A DNA stretch of 64,000 bases, taken from Merdimmobilis hominis (GTDB lineage: Bacteria; Bacillota; Clostridia; Oscillospirales; Ruminococcaceae). This document shows, in pieces, positions 8,698 to 16,764 of the stretch (positions are counted from its first letter, which is position 1; every line of letters starts with the position of its first letter). The notes beneath the pieces were generated by a model. It was not told where the DNA came from, did not search any database, and worked only from the letters and a program-made list of their open reading frames with translations. The position numbers were made by a program, and so were the translations under genes. The stretch is taken from NCBI RefSeq assembly GCF_021109255.1, contig NZ_JAJODG010000002.1; one strand, 5' to 3'.

Positions 8698-8726
8698 AGC
8701 GAGTTTGAGCCTTGTAACCCACTCCA
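8698..8726 (+). repeat. Partial copy of the tRNA-Gly 3' end
   Basis: The 29 bases match tRNA-Gly positions 8568-8596 (T arm, 3' acceptor strand and CCA) at 26 of 29 positions. All three differences are transitions, with the fragment showing T, T and A where the gene has C, C and G. There is no 5' half, so it cannot be a functional tRNA. Duplicated tRNA 3' ends are the usual scar or attachment site left by tRNA-targeting integrases; a local duplication is the alternative. Confidence 0.8.
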
Positions 8727-8801
8727 AAGAGAAAAGTAGCGGTTTATAGGAATATAAAATTCCCTTCTTTCATATAGTGTTGATGTGATCCGCCACAGTA
8801 C

Positions 8802-8876
<75 letters not shown>

Positions 8877-8882
8877 CCATGT

Positions 8883-8923
8883 AAGGCCAGTGATCCGCTT
8901 GCCAGCGGGTCACTGGCCTTTTT
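8883..8923 (+). terminator. Strong terminator-like hairpin after tRNA-Cys
   Basis: AAGGCCAGTGA and TCACTGGCCTT pair perfectly over 11 bases. An inner CCGCT/AGCGG lengthens the stem, and TTTTTG follows. Only about 25 bases separate it from the helicase start, leaving no room for a full promoter between them. Confidence 0.85.
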
Positions 8924-8948
8924 GTATGTTAAAAACAAGGAGTATCGT

Positions 8949-10070
8949 ATGACAAAATACAGTGAACTCGCCTTGTCGGCGGAAATACAGCAGGCTGTGG
9001 AAAAAATGGGTTTCACCCAACTGACCGAAGTGCAGGAAAAGGCGATCCCCGTTCTGTTGGAGGGCAAAGAAGTCATTGCCAAAGCCCCCACCGGCACCGG
9101 CAAAACTTGTGCCTTTGGCATCCCCATTATCGAAATGCTGAGCCCGGAATCCAAACAGGAACCCCAGGCGTTGATCCTTTGCCCCACCCGGGAGCTCTGC
9201 CTCCAGATCCGGGATGTGATGCGGGATCTCACCGCCTTTCTTCCCCATATTCGCACTGTGGCGGTCTATGGAGGACAGCCTATCGCCGGCCAGATTGAGG
9301 CGCTGAAAAAATCGCCTCAGATTGTGGTTGCAACCCCCGGCCGCCTGCTGGATCATCTGAAGCGGAAAACCATCCAGCTTACCGGGGTCACTACTGCCAT
9401 CCTGGATGAGGCGGATGAAATGCTGGACATGGGCTTCTTCAAGGAAGTCCGGCGTATTTTAGATGCCCTCCCCAAGGGGAAGCGACTTTCCATGTTTTCT
9501 GCCACCATCTCCCGGGAGGTGATGGACATCGGCTGGCTGTACCAGCGGGATCCAGTGGAGATCACTGTCCAGCCTGTGGAGGACAGCCGCCCTCAGATCA
9601 CCCAATACAGCCTGCAGACCAACACCGGCCGCCAAAAGATTGAAGATTTGTGCCAGATCATCGCCCGCAATGGTTACCACAAGGTGTTGGTGTTCTGCAA
9701 CACCAAATACGCTACTTCCAGCCTCTGTGACCAGCTGAACATCCGCAGGGTGCCGGCCATCTGCTTGAGCGGAGAACTCCAGCAGAGCGCCCGCAATAAG
9801 ATCATGGCTCAATTCCGGGAACAAAAGGACTGTGTTCTCATCGCAACCGATGTGGCTGCCCGCGGCATCGACGTAGAAGATGTGGACGCTGTGGTCAACT
9901 ATGACGTTCCCCAGAGCAACGAATACTACCTGCACCGCATCGGCCGCACTGGCCGTGCAAAAAAATCCGGCACCGCCTACATCTTCTATATGGAGGATGA
10001 AAAAAAGCGGCTGGATAATATCATCCACTTTACCCGGTCGGACATTCAGCCCATGATCCGGGAGTGGTAA
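8949..10070 (+). CDS. DEAD-box ATP-dependent RNA helicase
   Basis: A minimal 373-residue DEAD-box helicase that unwinds or remodels RNA using ATP in the cytoplasm. The Q-motif region is FTQLTEVQEKAIP (22-34). Walker A is APTGTGKT (46-53), motif Ia PTREL (80-84), motif II DEAD (153-156), motif III SAT (184-186), and the RecA2 domain ends with HRIGRTGR. There is no C-terminal RNA-binding extension, so it resembles the short CshB/RhlE-like group rather than CshA/DbpA. The ATG at 8949 is preceded by AAGGAG; upstream in-frame codons lie inside tRNA-Cys. A large hairpin ends 25 bases before the start, so expression may depend on read-through. Confidence 0.93.
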   Translation: MTKYSELALSAEIQQAVEKMGFTQLTEVQEKAIPVLLEGKEVIAKAPTGTGKTCAFGIPIIEMLSPESKQEPQALILCPTRELCLQIRDVMRDLTAFLPHIRTVAVYGGQPIAGQIEALKKSPQIVVATPGRLLDHLKRKTIQLTGVTTAILDEADEMLDMGFFKEVRRILDALPKGKRLSMFSATISREVMDIGWLYQRDPVEITVQPVEDSRPQITQYSLQTNTGRQKIEDLCQIIARNGYHKVLVFCNTKYATSSLCDQLNIRRVPAICLSGELQQSARNKIMAQFREQKDCVLIATDVAARGIDVEDVDAVVNYDVPQSNEYYLHRIGRTGRAKKSGTAYIFYMEDEKKRLDNIIHFTRSDIQPMIREW

Positions 10071-10074
10071 CGGC

Positions 10075-10103
10075 AACCGGCCTTTCGTGTAAGGCCGGTT
10101 TTT
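10075..10103 (+). terminator. Terminator of the helicase gene
   Basis: AACCGGCCTT and AAGGCCGGTT form a perfect 10-bp stem with a 6-base loop, followed by TTT. It begins four bases after the stop codon. Confidence 0.85.
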
Positions 10104-10118
10104 AATTTCACACTTTAC

Positions 10119-10147
10119 TTGACAAAAGTGCCTGCAAGAGGTATGAT
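10119..10147 (+). promoter_or_regulatory. Promoter of the M20 amidohydrolase gene
   Basis: Consensus TTGACA (10119-10124), 17 bases, then TATGAT (10142-10147). It lies between the helicase terminator and the gene starting at 10214. Confidence 0.85.
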
Positions 10148-10213
10148 AGGGAACAGAAAACGACCGTATCCATCTGGGAATCGCCATACAACGATACATG
10201 AGGAGGAACTGCA

Positions 10214-11392
10214 ATGAACTATTTTCTCAATCGGGCCAAGGAACTGGAACAGGAATTGATTGCCATGCGCCGCGAGCTCCACAGCTATGCGGAATTGGGC
10301 TTTGACCTGCCCAAGACGAACGCCTTCGTCACTGAAAAGCTGCGCTCCTACGGCTACGAGCCCAAAACTGTGGGCAAAGCCGGTGTCACCTGCACCGTGG
10401 GCAAGGGGGGAAAAGTCCTCCTGCTGCGGGCAGATATGGACGCCCTGCCCATGCCCGAGGAATCCGGGATGCCTTATGCCGCCCAGAATGGCCACTGTCA
10501 CTCCTGCGGCCACGACTGTCATACCGCCATGCTTTTGATCGCCGCTAAAATGCTCAAAGAGAAGGAAGGGGAGCTCAAAGGCACGGTGAAATTTATGTTC
10601 CAGCCGGCGGAAGAACTGCTGGCCGGGGCCGCCGCCATGGTGGAGGACGGCATCTTGGAGAATCCCAAGGTGGATGTGGCCTTGGGCCTGCACATTTCGG
10701 TTGGCATGGATGACACCCGCAGCGGCATCATCCGCTACATCCCCGGGGTGGCCAACAACTCCGGCGATGCCATCCGCATCTCCATTCAGGGCCATGGAGT
10801 CCATGGCTCTAAGGCCTATTTGGGCGTGGACGCCATCAATATCGCCGCCCACACCATCATCGCCCTCCAGGAGATCCTGGCGCTGGAAATTCCCAGTACC
10901 CAGCCGGCTGTGGTGCTGGTAGGCAAAATGGAGGGCGGTTCCAGCTGCAACAGTGTGGCAGATACCGCTTCCCTGGAGATCTCGGTCCGTACCAATTCGG
11001 TGGAGACCCGCAACTTTCTGAAGAAACGAATCAAAGAGATTGCCGAATCGGTGGCATCTACCTACCGCGGAACTGCCACTGTGGAGCATATGTACGGTAT
11101 GCCGCCTCTGGTCAATGACCCGGACTTCGCACGGGAAATGGGCCGCTACGCAGCAGAAATGCTCCCCCAAGGAGATGTAGAGGAGATTGGGCCCAGTGGC
11201 GGTGGGGAGGACTTTGCTGTGGTGGCCGAGAAGGTCCCCGGAGCCATGATTTACTTGGGTGTAGGCAGTACCGCAGAAGGTTACTGCCATCCCGGCCACG
11301 ATCCCAAGATGAAGGTCAATGAGGAAGCCCTTTATGTGGGAAGTGCCACCTATGCCCAGTGCGCTGTCCGGTATCTGGAAGAAAATTGCTAG
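10214..11392 (+). CDS. M20-family amidohydrolase (hippurate hydrolase/aminoacylase-like)
   Basis: A 392-residue cytoplasmic zinc amidohydrolase of the M20D type that splits N-acyl amino acids or related amides. Metal and catalytic residues are visible: RADMDALPM (D74, D76), the CGHDCH motif (98-103), and the EE pair in FQPAEELLAGA (133-134). A dimerisation domain follows, and then a late GGEDFAVV motif. GAGGAGG precedes the ATG. Members include hippuricase, IAA-amino acid hydrolase and N-acetyldiaminopimelate deacetylase; the substrate cannot be chosen from sequence. It has its own promoter and sits next to a second M20 gene. Confidence 0.88.
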   Translation: MNYFLNRAKELEQELIAMRRELHSYAELGFDLPKTNAFVTEKLRSYGYEPKTVGKAGVTCTVGKGGKVLLLRADMDALPMPEESGMPYAAQNGHCHSCGHDCHTAMLLIAAKMLKEKEGELKGTVKFMFQPAEELLAGAAAMVEDGILENPKVDVALGLHISVGMDDTRSGIIRYIPGVANNSGDAIRISIQGHGVHGSKAYLGVDAINIAAHTIIALQEILALEIPSTQPAVVLVGKMEGGSSCNSVADTASLEISVRTNSVETRNFLKKRIKEIAESVASTYRGTATVEHMYGMPPLVNDPDFAREMGRYAAEMLPQGDVEEIGPSGGGEDFAVVAEKVPGAMIYLGVGSTAEGYCHPGHDPKMKVNEEALYVGSATYAQCAVRYLEENC

Positions 11393-11427
11393 GCTTTCCA
11401 GCAGCGTGCCCTCTGGCAAATCTTCCA

Positions 11428-11456
11428 TTGAAAAAAGCGGAGGAAACTGGTATAAT
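11428..11456 (+). promoter_or_regulatory. Promoter of the PepT-like peptidase gene
   Basis: TTGAAA (11428-11433), 17 bases, then a perfect TATAAT (11451-11456). It lies 72 bases before the PepT-like start and so separates the two M20 genes into independent units. Confidence 0.85.
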
Positions 11457-11528
11457 ACTAACGTGTCAGCCAAAGGAAACCCTATGGATGGCTGAACCGT
11501 GAAAATCCATTACTGGAGGAGCAACACC

Positions 11529-12644
11529 ATGGAATTAAATAAAAAAAGACTGCTTGATACCCTGTGCGAAATGATCCGCATTGACAGCGTCTCCCTGCAT
11601 GAAAAGGAGATGGCCGACTGGATCGAAACATATTTTAAAAACCGTGGCTTTGACGTTTACCGAGATGAAGCCGGCAAAAACTTTGGCAGCAACGGCGGCA
11701 ACCTGCTGATCCATGTGCCTGGCACCATGGAGGGCGAAGCCCTGTGCTTCAACGCCCATATCGACACTGTATCCCCCGGCAACGGCATTGAGCCGGTTGT
11801 AGACGGGGAGTTCCTGGTCAGCAAAGGGGACACTATCCTGGCCGCTGATGACAAATCCGGTATTGCCGCTATCCTGGAGGCTTATGAGTATATCCGGGAG
11901 AACAACATCCCTCACCGGGAGATGTACTTCCTCTTCACCATCTGCGAAGAGCAGAATATGATGGGCTCCAAAAACTTCGATGTCTCCAAGCTGCCCTGCA
12001 AGAACATGGTTTCCATTGATGGTGCAGGCAAGCCCGGCGTTATCGTCACTGCGGCCCCTGCCAAAGACGGCATTGTCGCCACCTTTAAGGGCAAAAAAGC
12101 CCACGCTGGCATCGAGCCGGAAAAAGGCATCAACGCCATCACCATGGCTTCCAAGGCCATCGCTAAGATGACTTTGGGCCGCATCGATGCGGAGACCACT
12201 GCCAACATCGGCCGCATCGAAGGCGGCGGGCAGACCAATGTGGTCACCGATGAGGTGTTCTTTACTGCGGAGGTGCGCTCCCACAGCATGGAGAAGCTGA
12301 AAAACCAGGTGGAGTCGATGAAAAAAGCCTGTGAAGAGGCTGCCGCCGAGATGGGCGGCCAGGTGGATTTTGCCGTCAGCCATGATTACCCCTGCTTTGT
12401 GCTGAGCCAGGAATCCTTTGCTTTTAAGGCTTGTATGGCCGCCTATGAAAAAGAGGGCATCCCCACCTCCACCCTTATCGGCGGGGGCGGCGGCGACTGC
12501 AACATCTTCGCCGGTTCCGGTATCACCTGCGCCTGCATCGCCAGCGGTATGTACGACGTCCATTCCTCCAATGAGCGCCTGAACTTGGAGGAGTTCTATA
12601 CCACCACCCGGGTGGTCTACACCATGATGACTGAAAAATTCTAA
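11529..12644 (+). CDS. M20 peptidase, PepT-like
   Basis: A 371-residue zinc exopeptidase related to tripeptidase PepT but shorter, as in the PepT-like M20 subgroup. Metal ligands fit: AHIDT (H77, D79), AADDKSG (D107/D108), ICEEQNM (E140/E141) and a C-terminal histidine in MYDVHSSNE. The lid/dimerisation domain covers about residues 175-290. The ATG at 11529 is chosen because GGAGGAG ends seven bases before it; an in-frame ATG lies ten codons upstream without such a site. It probably acts on small peptides in the cytosol. Confidence 0.87.
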   Translation: MELNKKRLLDTLCEMIRIDSVSLHEKEMADWIETYFKNRGFDVYRDEAGKNFGSNGGNLLIHVPGTMEGEALCFNAHIDTVSPGNGIEPVVDGEFLVSKGDTILAADDKSGIAAILEAYEYIRENNIPHREMYFLFTICEEQNMMGSKNFDVSKLPCKNMVSIDGAGKPGVIVTAAPAKDGIVATFKGKKAHAGIEPEKGINAITMASKAIAKMTLGRIDAETTANIGRIEGGGQTNVVTDEVFFTAEVRSHSMEKLKNQVESMKKACEEAAAEMGGQVDFAVSHDYPCFVLSQESFAFKACMAAYEKEGIPTSTLIGGGGGDCNIFAGSGITCACIASGMYDVHSSNERLNLEEFYTTTRVVYTMMTEKF

Positions 12645-12664
12645 CAGTATCCATCCCTATTGGA

Positions 12665-12694
12665 GCAGCCGGGCCTTCGGGCTCGGCTGTTTTC
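12665..12694 (+). terminator. Terminator after the PepT-like gene
   Basis: CAGCCGGGCC and GGCTCGGCTG form a 10-bp stem with one wobble, closed by a TTCG tetraloop and followed by TTTT. Confidence 0.85.
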
Positions 12695-12712
12695 CAAAGC
12701 GGATATGGAGGT

Positions 12713-13270
12713 ATGCTTTTGAACCGGAAAAAATCACTGTTCTCTCAAGGGTTAGGGCTGTTTGGAGTGAGCTTGTTCGGGGTGTTTTTCGCCGCCATTA
12801 TCGTCTTTTCACTGGGCCTCCTCTGGCAGGGAAGAACCAGCCAGATGGTTGTCCAGACAGCGGCGCTCCTCTCCTTCTGCATGGTGGTATATCACAGCGC
12901 ATGGGCTATGGGGGAGGAGGAGGGCCGCCTTTCCCGGCTGGAAAAACGGCCGGTCCGGAGCCATCGCGGGGTGCCGGTGGGCCTTGTTGCCGCTGTCCCG
13001 TATTTTGCCTCTGGGCTGATCCTGATCCTCTCTAAGGCGGGAGCCATCCCCGATGTGGCCTTCCTCTATAAACTCTTTACCCCCCAGCACGTCTTTTTTA
13101 TCAACTGGGTGATGCCCTCCGGCTACGCTGCCAACGCCTCTTGGGGTGCTGTCGCCCTGGTGATTGGGTTTCACCTATGCCTGCCTGTCACTGCCTGGCT
13201 GGGGTATCTGCTGGGCACCAAAGAAATCCTCCTCCTTTACCGGCTGGTGTTCCGCAGTCCAAAAAGGTAG
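12713..13270 (+). CDS. Uncharacterised four-helix membrane protein
   Basis: I do not recognise this 185-residue protein. It has four hydrophobic segments, at about residues 13-37 (GLFGVSLFGVFFAAIIVFS), 43-65, 88-108 (VGLVAAVPYFASGLILIL) and 143-168 (WGAVALVIGFHLCLPVTAWL). A charged loop follows the second. No catalytic motif is evident. The ATG has ATATGGAGG upstream and lies just after a terminator, so a promoter should be near 12690, but I could not point to one. cwlD starts about 40 bases downstream. Conserved-hypothetical status is likely; function unknown. Confidence 0.75.
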   Translation: MLLNRKKSLFSQGLGLFGVSLFGVFFAAIIVFSLGLLWQGRTSQMVVQTAALLSFCMVVYHSAWAMGEEEGRLSRLEKRPVRSHRGVPVGLVAAVPYFASGLILILSKAGAIPDVAFLYKLFTPQHVFFINWVMPSGYAANASWGAVALVIGFHLCLPVTAWLGYLLGTKEILLLYRLVFRSPKR

Positions 13271-13312
13271 CATAATCCCCGCCCGGCGGCGCATACCTTC
13301 GTGGTGGGAGTG

Positions 13313-14026
13313 ATGGCATTGAAGAAAAAATATTGGTTGGCTGTCCTTGTGCTGTGTGTGGTCACATTTGCCGCAGCAGGGGGTATGGTCTTTCGGATTC
13401 ACAGAACCTGCCCGGTGATGCTCACTGCGGGGAACCGGCCCCGGATCATTATCGACGCCGGGCACGGCGGGATGGACGGCGGCGCGGTTGGGTACAACAA
13501 CATTGTGGAGAAAGACATCAACTTGGCCATTGCTGAAGATCTGCGGGACTTGTTTGTGATCAGCGGGTTTGACGTGGTGATGACCCGGGACAGCGACTGT
13601 TCTATCCACGACGACGGGATCACCGGGGTGAAGAACCAAAAGACCTCGGATATGCGCAACCGCCTAAAAATTATGGAGCAAAATAGGGATGCCATCTTTT
13701 TGAGCATTCACCAAAACAAATTCACCGACCCCAAGTATAGCGGCGCCCAGATGTTTTACAGCCCTAATCTCCCGGAAAGTGAGGAACTGGCCGCTATCAT
13801 GCAGCGCCATTTCCGGGAGATGCTCCAACCGGAGAACACCCGGGAGCACAAACGGTCCGGCCGGGAACTGTTCCTCCTCTACAAGGCCCAAACCCCGGCG
13901 GTATTGGTGGAGTGCGGCTTCCTCTCCAATCCCCAGGAGGCCACCAATTTGATTGATCCGGAATACCAGGAAAAGGTGGCCTTTGTCATCTATTCTTCGG
14001 TGATGGAATTCCTGTACTCGGTATAA
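13313..14026 (+). CDS. cwlD: N-acetylmuramoyl-L-alanine amidase CwlD (spore cortex)
   Basis: CwlD removes the peptide side chain from muramic acid so that PdaA can form muramic-delta-lactam in the spore cortex. The 237-residue protein has an N-terminal membrane anchor (about residues 8-24). It then has the amidase_3 domain with zinc-site motifs IIDAGHGGMDGG and VEKDINLAIA, FLSIHQNKF, and the C-terminal VLVECGFLSN with its catalytic glutamate. Length matches B. subtilis CwlD. The start is uncertain: GTG 13301, ATG 13313 and TTG 13319 are in frame, and GGGAG at 13306 is best spaced for the TTG. radA follows closely. Confidence 0.9.
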   Translation: MALKKKYWLAVLVLCVVTFAAAGGMVFRIHRTCPVMLTAGNRPRIIIDAGHGGMDGGAVGYNNIVEKDINLAIAEDLRDLFVISGFDVVMTRDSDCSIHDDGITGVKNQKTSDMRNRLKIMEQNRDAIFLSIHQNKFTDPKYSGAQMFYSPNLPESEELAAIMQRHFREMLQPENTREHKRSGRELFLLYKAQTPAVLVECGFLSNPQEATNLIDPEYQEKVAFVIYSSVMEFLYSV

Positions 14027-14045
14027 GACAAAGGATGTGGAAAAT

Positions 14046-15422
14046 TTGGCAGCCAAAATCAAAACAAACTATGTGTGCTCTGCTTGTGGGTACGAAGCCC
14101 CCAAATGGTACGGCAAATGCCCGGAGTGCGGCGCTTGGAATACTTTTGAGGAACAGGTGAAATCGGTTCCCCTCAGCAGCAAAATGCCCCCGAAGGAACA
14201 TGTGAAGTCTGCGGTGGTTTCCCAGCTCCACGAGATTTCATCCGATGAGCGGCAGCGGTACAAAACCGGCTTAAAGGAGTTGGACCGGGTGCTGGGCGGT
14301 GGCGTTTTCCCCGGGTCGGTGATCCTGCTCAGCGGCGACCCTGGCATCGGCAAATCCACCATCCTGCTGCAGATTTGCCAGTTTCTATGTCAAAACCTAA
14401 AAATCCTATATGTATCCGGCGAGGAGAGCGCCCGCCAGGTCAAGCTGCGGGCTGTGCGGCTGGGGGTGGACAGCGACAACCTGTACATCTCCTCCATCAC
14501 CGACATCGCCCAGGTGGTGCAGACCATTGAGCAGCTTTCCCCCGACCTGGTGATGGTGGATTCCATCCAAACCATGAACCTCTCCACTATCCAGTCCTCT
14601 TCGGGCAGTGTGACCCAGGTGCGGGAATGCACCCAGCAGTTGATTTATGTGGCCAAGGCCAATGACATCCCCATATTTGTAGTCGGCCACGTCAATAAGG
14701 ACGGCGCTATCGCCGGTCCCAAAGTGTTGGAGCACATGGTGGACTCTGTCCTCTATTTCGAAGGGGAGCGCAACCTTTCCTACCGGATTTTGCGGGCGGT
14801 GAAGAACCGCTACGGCTCCACCAACGAGATCGGTGTCTTTGAAATGACTGAAAGCGGCCTGGAAGAGGTACAGAACCCCTCTATGATGTTGCTCTCCGGC
14901 CGGCCGACCAACGTCTCCGGTACCTGCGTCGCCTGTGTCATCGAGGGGAGCCGTCCTATTATGGCAGAGGTTCAGGCCCTGGTGACCAAAACCGCATTCG
15001 GCAACCCCCGCCGGACTTCCACCGGGTTTGATTTCAACCGCACAGCGTTGATTTTGGCGGTACTGGAAAAGCGGGGCGGCTACTTCTTTGGCAACCTGGA
15101 CGCTTACATCAACGTGGTGGGTGGTCTGCGGCTGGACGAGCCCGCGGCAGATCTGCCGGTGGCCTTGGCCCTTGTCTCCAACCTGACCGACCGGGTCATT
15201 GCGGAAGATGTAGTCGCCTTTGGCGAAGTGGGCTTGGCTGGGGAGATTCGGGCCGTCAGCCGGGTGCAATCCCGGGTCAACGAGGCTTACCGGCTGGGGT
15301 TCCACAAGATCATTCTGCCCCGTGCGTCGATGAAGCAGCTGAAAACCGACGACCTGCCGACGGATTTAGAGCTAATCGGGGTCAGCAGCCTCGCCCAAGC
15401 CTGTGCGGCCCTCAAAGGATGA
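14046..15422 (+). CDS. radA: DNA repair protein RadA (Sms)
   Basis: RadA is a RecA-related, DnaB-like motor that drives branch migration in recombination and transformation. The 458-residue protein begins with a zinc finger (CSACGYE...CPECG). It then has Walker A SGDPGIGKST near residue 98, the RadA signature KNRYGSTNEIGVFEM near residue 253, and a C-terminal Lon-protease-like fold lacking the catalytic lysine-serine dyad (about 300-455). TTG at 14046 gives the usual short N-terminus before the first cysteine; GTG at 14037 is an alternative, but AAGGA almost touches it. The 3' end overlaps a converging small gene by 51 bases. Confidence 0.94.
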   Translation: MAAKIKTNYVCSACGYEAPKWYGKCPECGAWNTFEEQVKSVPLSSKMPPKEHVKSAVVSQLHEISSDERQRYKTGLKELDRVLGGGVFPGSVILLSGDPGIGKSTILLQICQFLCQNLKILYVSGEESARQVKLRAVRLGVDSDNLYISSITDIAQVVQTIEQLSPDLVMVDSIQTMNLSTIQSSSGSVTQVRECTQQLIYVAKANDIPIFVVGHVNKDGAIAGPKVLEHMVDSVLYFEGERNLSYRILRAVKNRYGSTNEIGVFEMTESGLEEVQNPSMMLLSGRPTNVSGTCVACVIEGSRPIMAEVQALVTKTAFGNPRRTSTGFDFNRTALILAVLEKRGGYFFGNLDAYINVVGGLRLDEPAADLPVALALVSNLTDRVIAEDVVAFGEVGLAGEIRAVSRVQSRVNEAYRLGFHKIILPRASMKQLKTDDLPTDLELIGVSSLAQACAALKG

Positions 15423-15554
15423 CCGGTCGTCCTCCACCCGGGAAAAATAAGCGCATTCCTCATCCGCACTGGTACCCAGCGGGGTGATTTGATCCAAACT
15501 GCAATAGCCGTCCCGTTGGTGGCGGCAGTGTTTTGCGCACGGAATCCAACTCAT
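15372..15554 (-). CDS. Small Cys-rich conserved protein
   Basis: This 60-residue protein begins WIPCAKHCRHQRDGYCSLDQ and continues with a fourth cysteine in EECAYF. The four cysteines and the CxxxC...C...CAYF spacing recur, as I remember them, in tiny proteins of many Clostridia (sometimes misnamed hydroxymyristoyl-ACP dehydratase), and suggest a zinc or Fe-S knot. The ATG has AGGTGAG upstream; a GTG three codons earlier is possible. The last 17 codons run antisense into the 3' end of radA, so the tail after CAYF may be a lineage-specific extension. Function is unknown. Confidence 0.65.
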   Translation of the reverse strand: MSWIPCAKHCRHQRDGYCSLDQITPLGTSADEECAYFSRVEDDRSSFEGRTGLGEAADPD

Positions 15555-15696
15555 TCTACTCACCTCATAGTGGTTAGTGTGCGGCTGGATTCCGCAATTA
15601 TTCCAAGGAAATCCTACAGTATATTCCCCCCCATGCGAGAGAGAATAACAAAAGTGACAAGCTTTGGTTATTTACTTTGGTATGGGGGTTTTTTTG

Positions 15697-16764
15697 ATGC
15701 GGATGAAGTTGTTTCTCACCCTGTTTACCGTGGGGGTGATCCTGTTGGCGGGGTGTTTGCCCCAGCTTTTTTTGTCCTCCCTTTGCTCGGTGCAGTACAT
15801 TCGCCCAGTAGAACAGCCTTACAGCAGGCGCTTGAGCTGTGAAGGGGTAGTGCGGGCTCAGAAGTCAGCGGAAGTCTACCTGGACACTCCGGTGATCCCC
15901 ATGGAAGTCCCTGTCTCAGTGGGGGATTGGGTTGGGGAGGGGGATTCTCTGGCGGTGATCGATGTCTCCCTCACCCAGACTGTGCTTGCCCACAGCGGTG
16001 CTGTGGCGGTGGAGAAAGAAGCAAAAAGCGGCCTTTCCCAGCAGTTGGAAGATTTATATGCCTTGGCGGAAAGTTATCAGATCGGCCGGGATCAGGTGGA
16101 TGCCCTCGCCCAGGGCTACACCTCTGGCTACCAGCAGTCCCCCTCGGTTGAGGTAGGCTATATCCCCAGCGCCATTGCGTCCCCTATCCAAGGGATTGTG
16201 GCCAAGGTCAACCTTCAAGAGAATATCCTTTCCGGGAAAGGGCAGATGGCATTTTCCGTTGTGGACCCCAGCGGATACCAGGTGGTAATCTCCATCCCCC
16301 AGTCCCAGGCGGATGATGTCTACGAGGGCTGCCAGGCAGTCATCCGCTGCAATGGACAGACCAAAGAATACAACGGGACCTTGACCAAACTCTATCCCAC
16401 GGCGGAGAACAGCGGGGCAGGGGAGGCGACCGTCACAGCAGAAGTCCTCATTGAAGATGGGGACTCCTCCCTGCGGGATGGGTACGCCGCCAAAGTGGAC
16501 CTTCTTTTGGAGGAGGAGCGCCAGGTGGTGATGGTCCCCTTTGAATCGGTGCGCCAAGACCGGGAAAATATTGAGTATGTTTATGTGTTTGAAGGGGGGA
16601 AAGCCATCCGGCGGGATATTGAAACCGGGGTGGAGACAGCGGAGGGTGTGGAAGTCCTTGCGGGGCTAGCTCCCGGGGAAATTGTCCTCTTTGACCCGGA
16701 TGAGCCGGCGGTCTCCCACAACTTTGTCTATTTAAGGGGGGAAGCAAATGCTGATGCTGATTGA
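15697..16764 (+). CDS. HlyD/MacA-type membrane fusion protein
   Basis: A 355-residue periplasmic-adaptor-like protein, which in Gram-positives sits on the outer face of the membrane and works with MacB-type permeases in export. It has an N-terminal membrane segment (about residues 4-22), and a biotinyl-lipoyl-like half motif (VGDWVGEGDSLAVIDVSL near 82-99). A short helical hairpin and the second half motif (ASPIQGIVAKVNLQENI) follow, then beta-barrel domains ending in VFEGGKAIRRDIETGVE. ATG 15697 has GGGGG eight bases upstream; an earlier in-frame start has no site. The stop overlaps the following permease gene by 17 bases. No ATPase gene is adjacent. Confidence 0.82.
   Translation: MRMKLFLTLFTVGVILLAGCLPQLFLSSLCSVQYIRPVEQPYSRRLSCEGVVRAQKSAEVYLDTPVIPMEVPVSVGDWVGEGDSLAVIDVSLTQTVLAHSGAVAVEKEAKSGLSQQLEDLYALAESYQIGRDQVDALAQGYTSGYQQSPSVEVGYIPSAIASPIQGIVAKVNLQENILSGKGQMAFSVVDPSGYQVVISIPQSQADDVYEGCQAVIRCNGQTKEYNGTLTKLYPTAENSGAGEATVTAEVLIEDGDSSLRDGYAAKVDLLLEEERQVVMVPFESVRQDRENIEYVYVFEGGKAIRRDIETGVETAEGVEVLAGLAPGEIVLFDPDEPAVSHNFVYLRGEANADAD

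Noticed and set aside
10115..11473. A 452-codon minus-strand frame opposite the M20 amidohydrolase
   Set aside because: Histidine/glycine-rich shadow of the real gene, with no ribosome binding site; the plus-strand frame carries the metal-site motifs and a consensus promoter.
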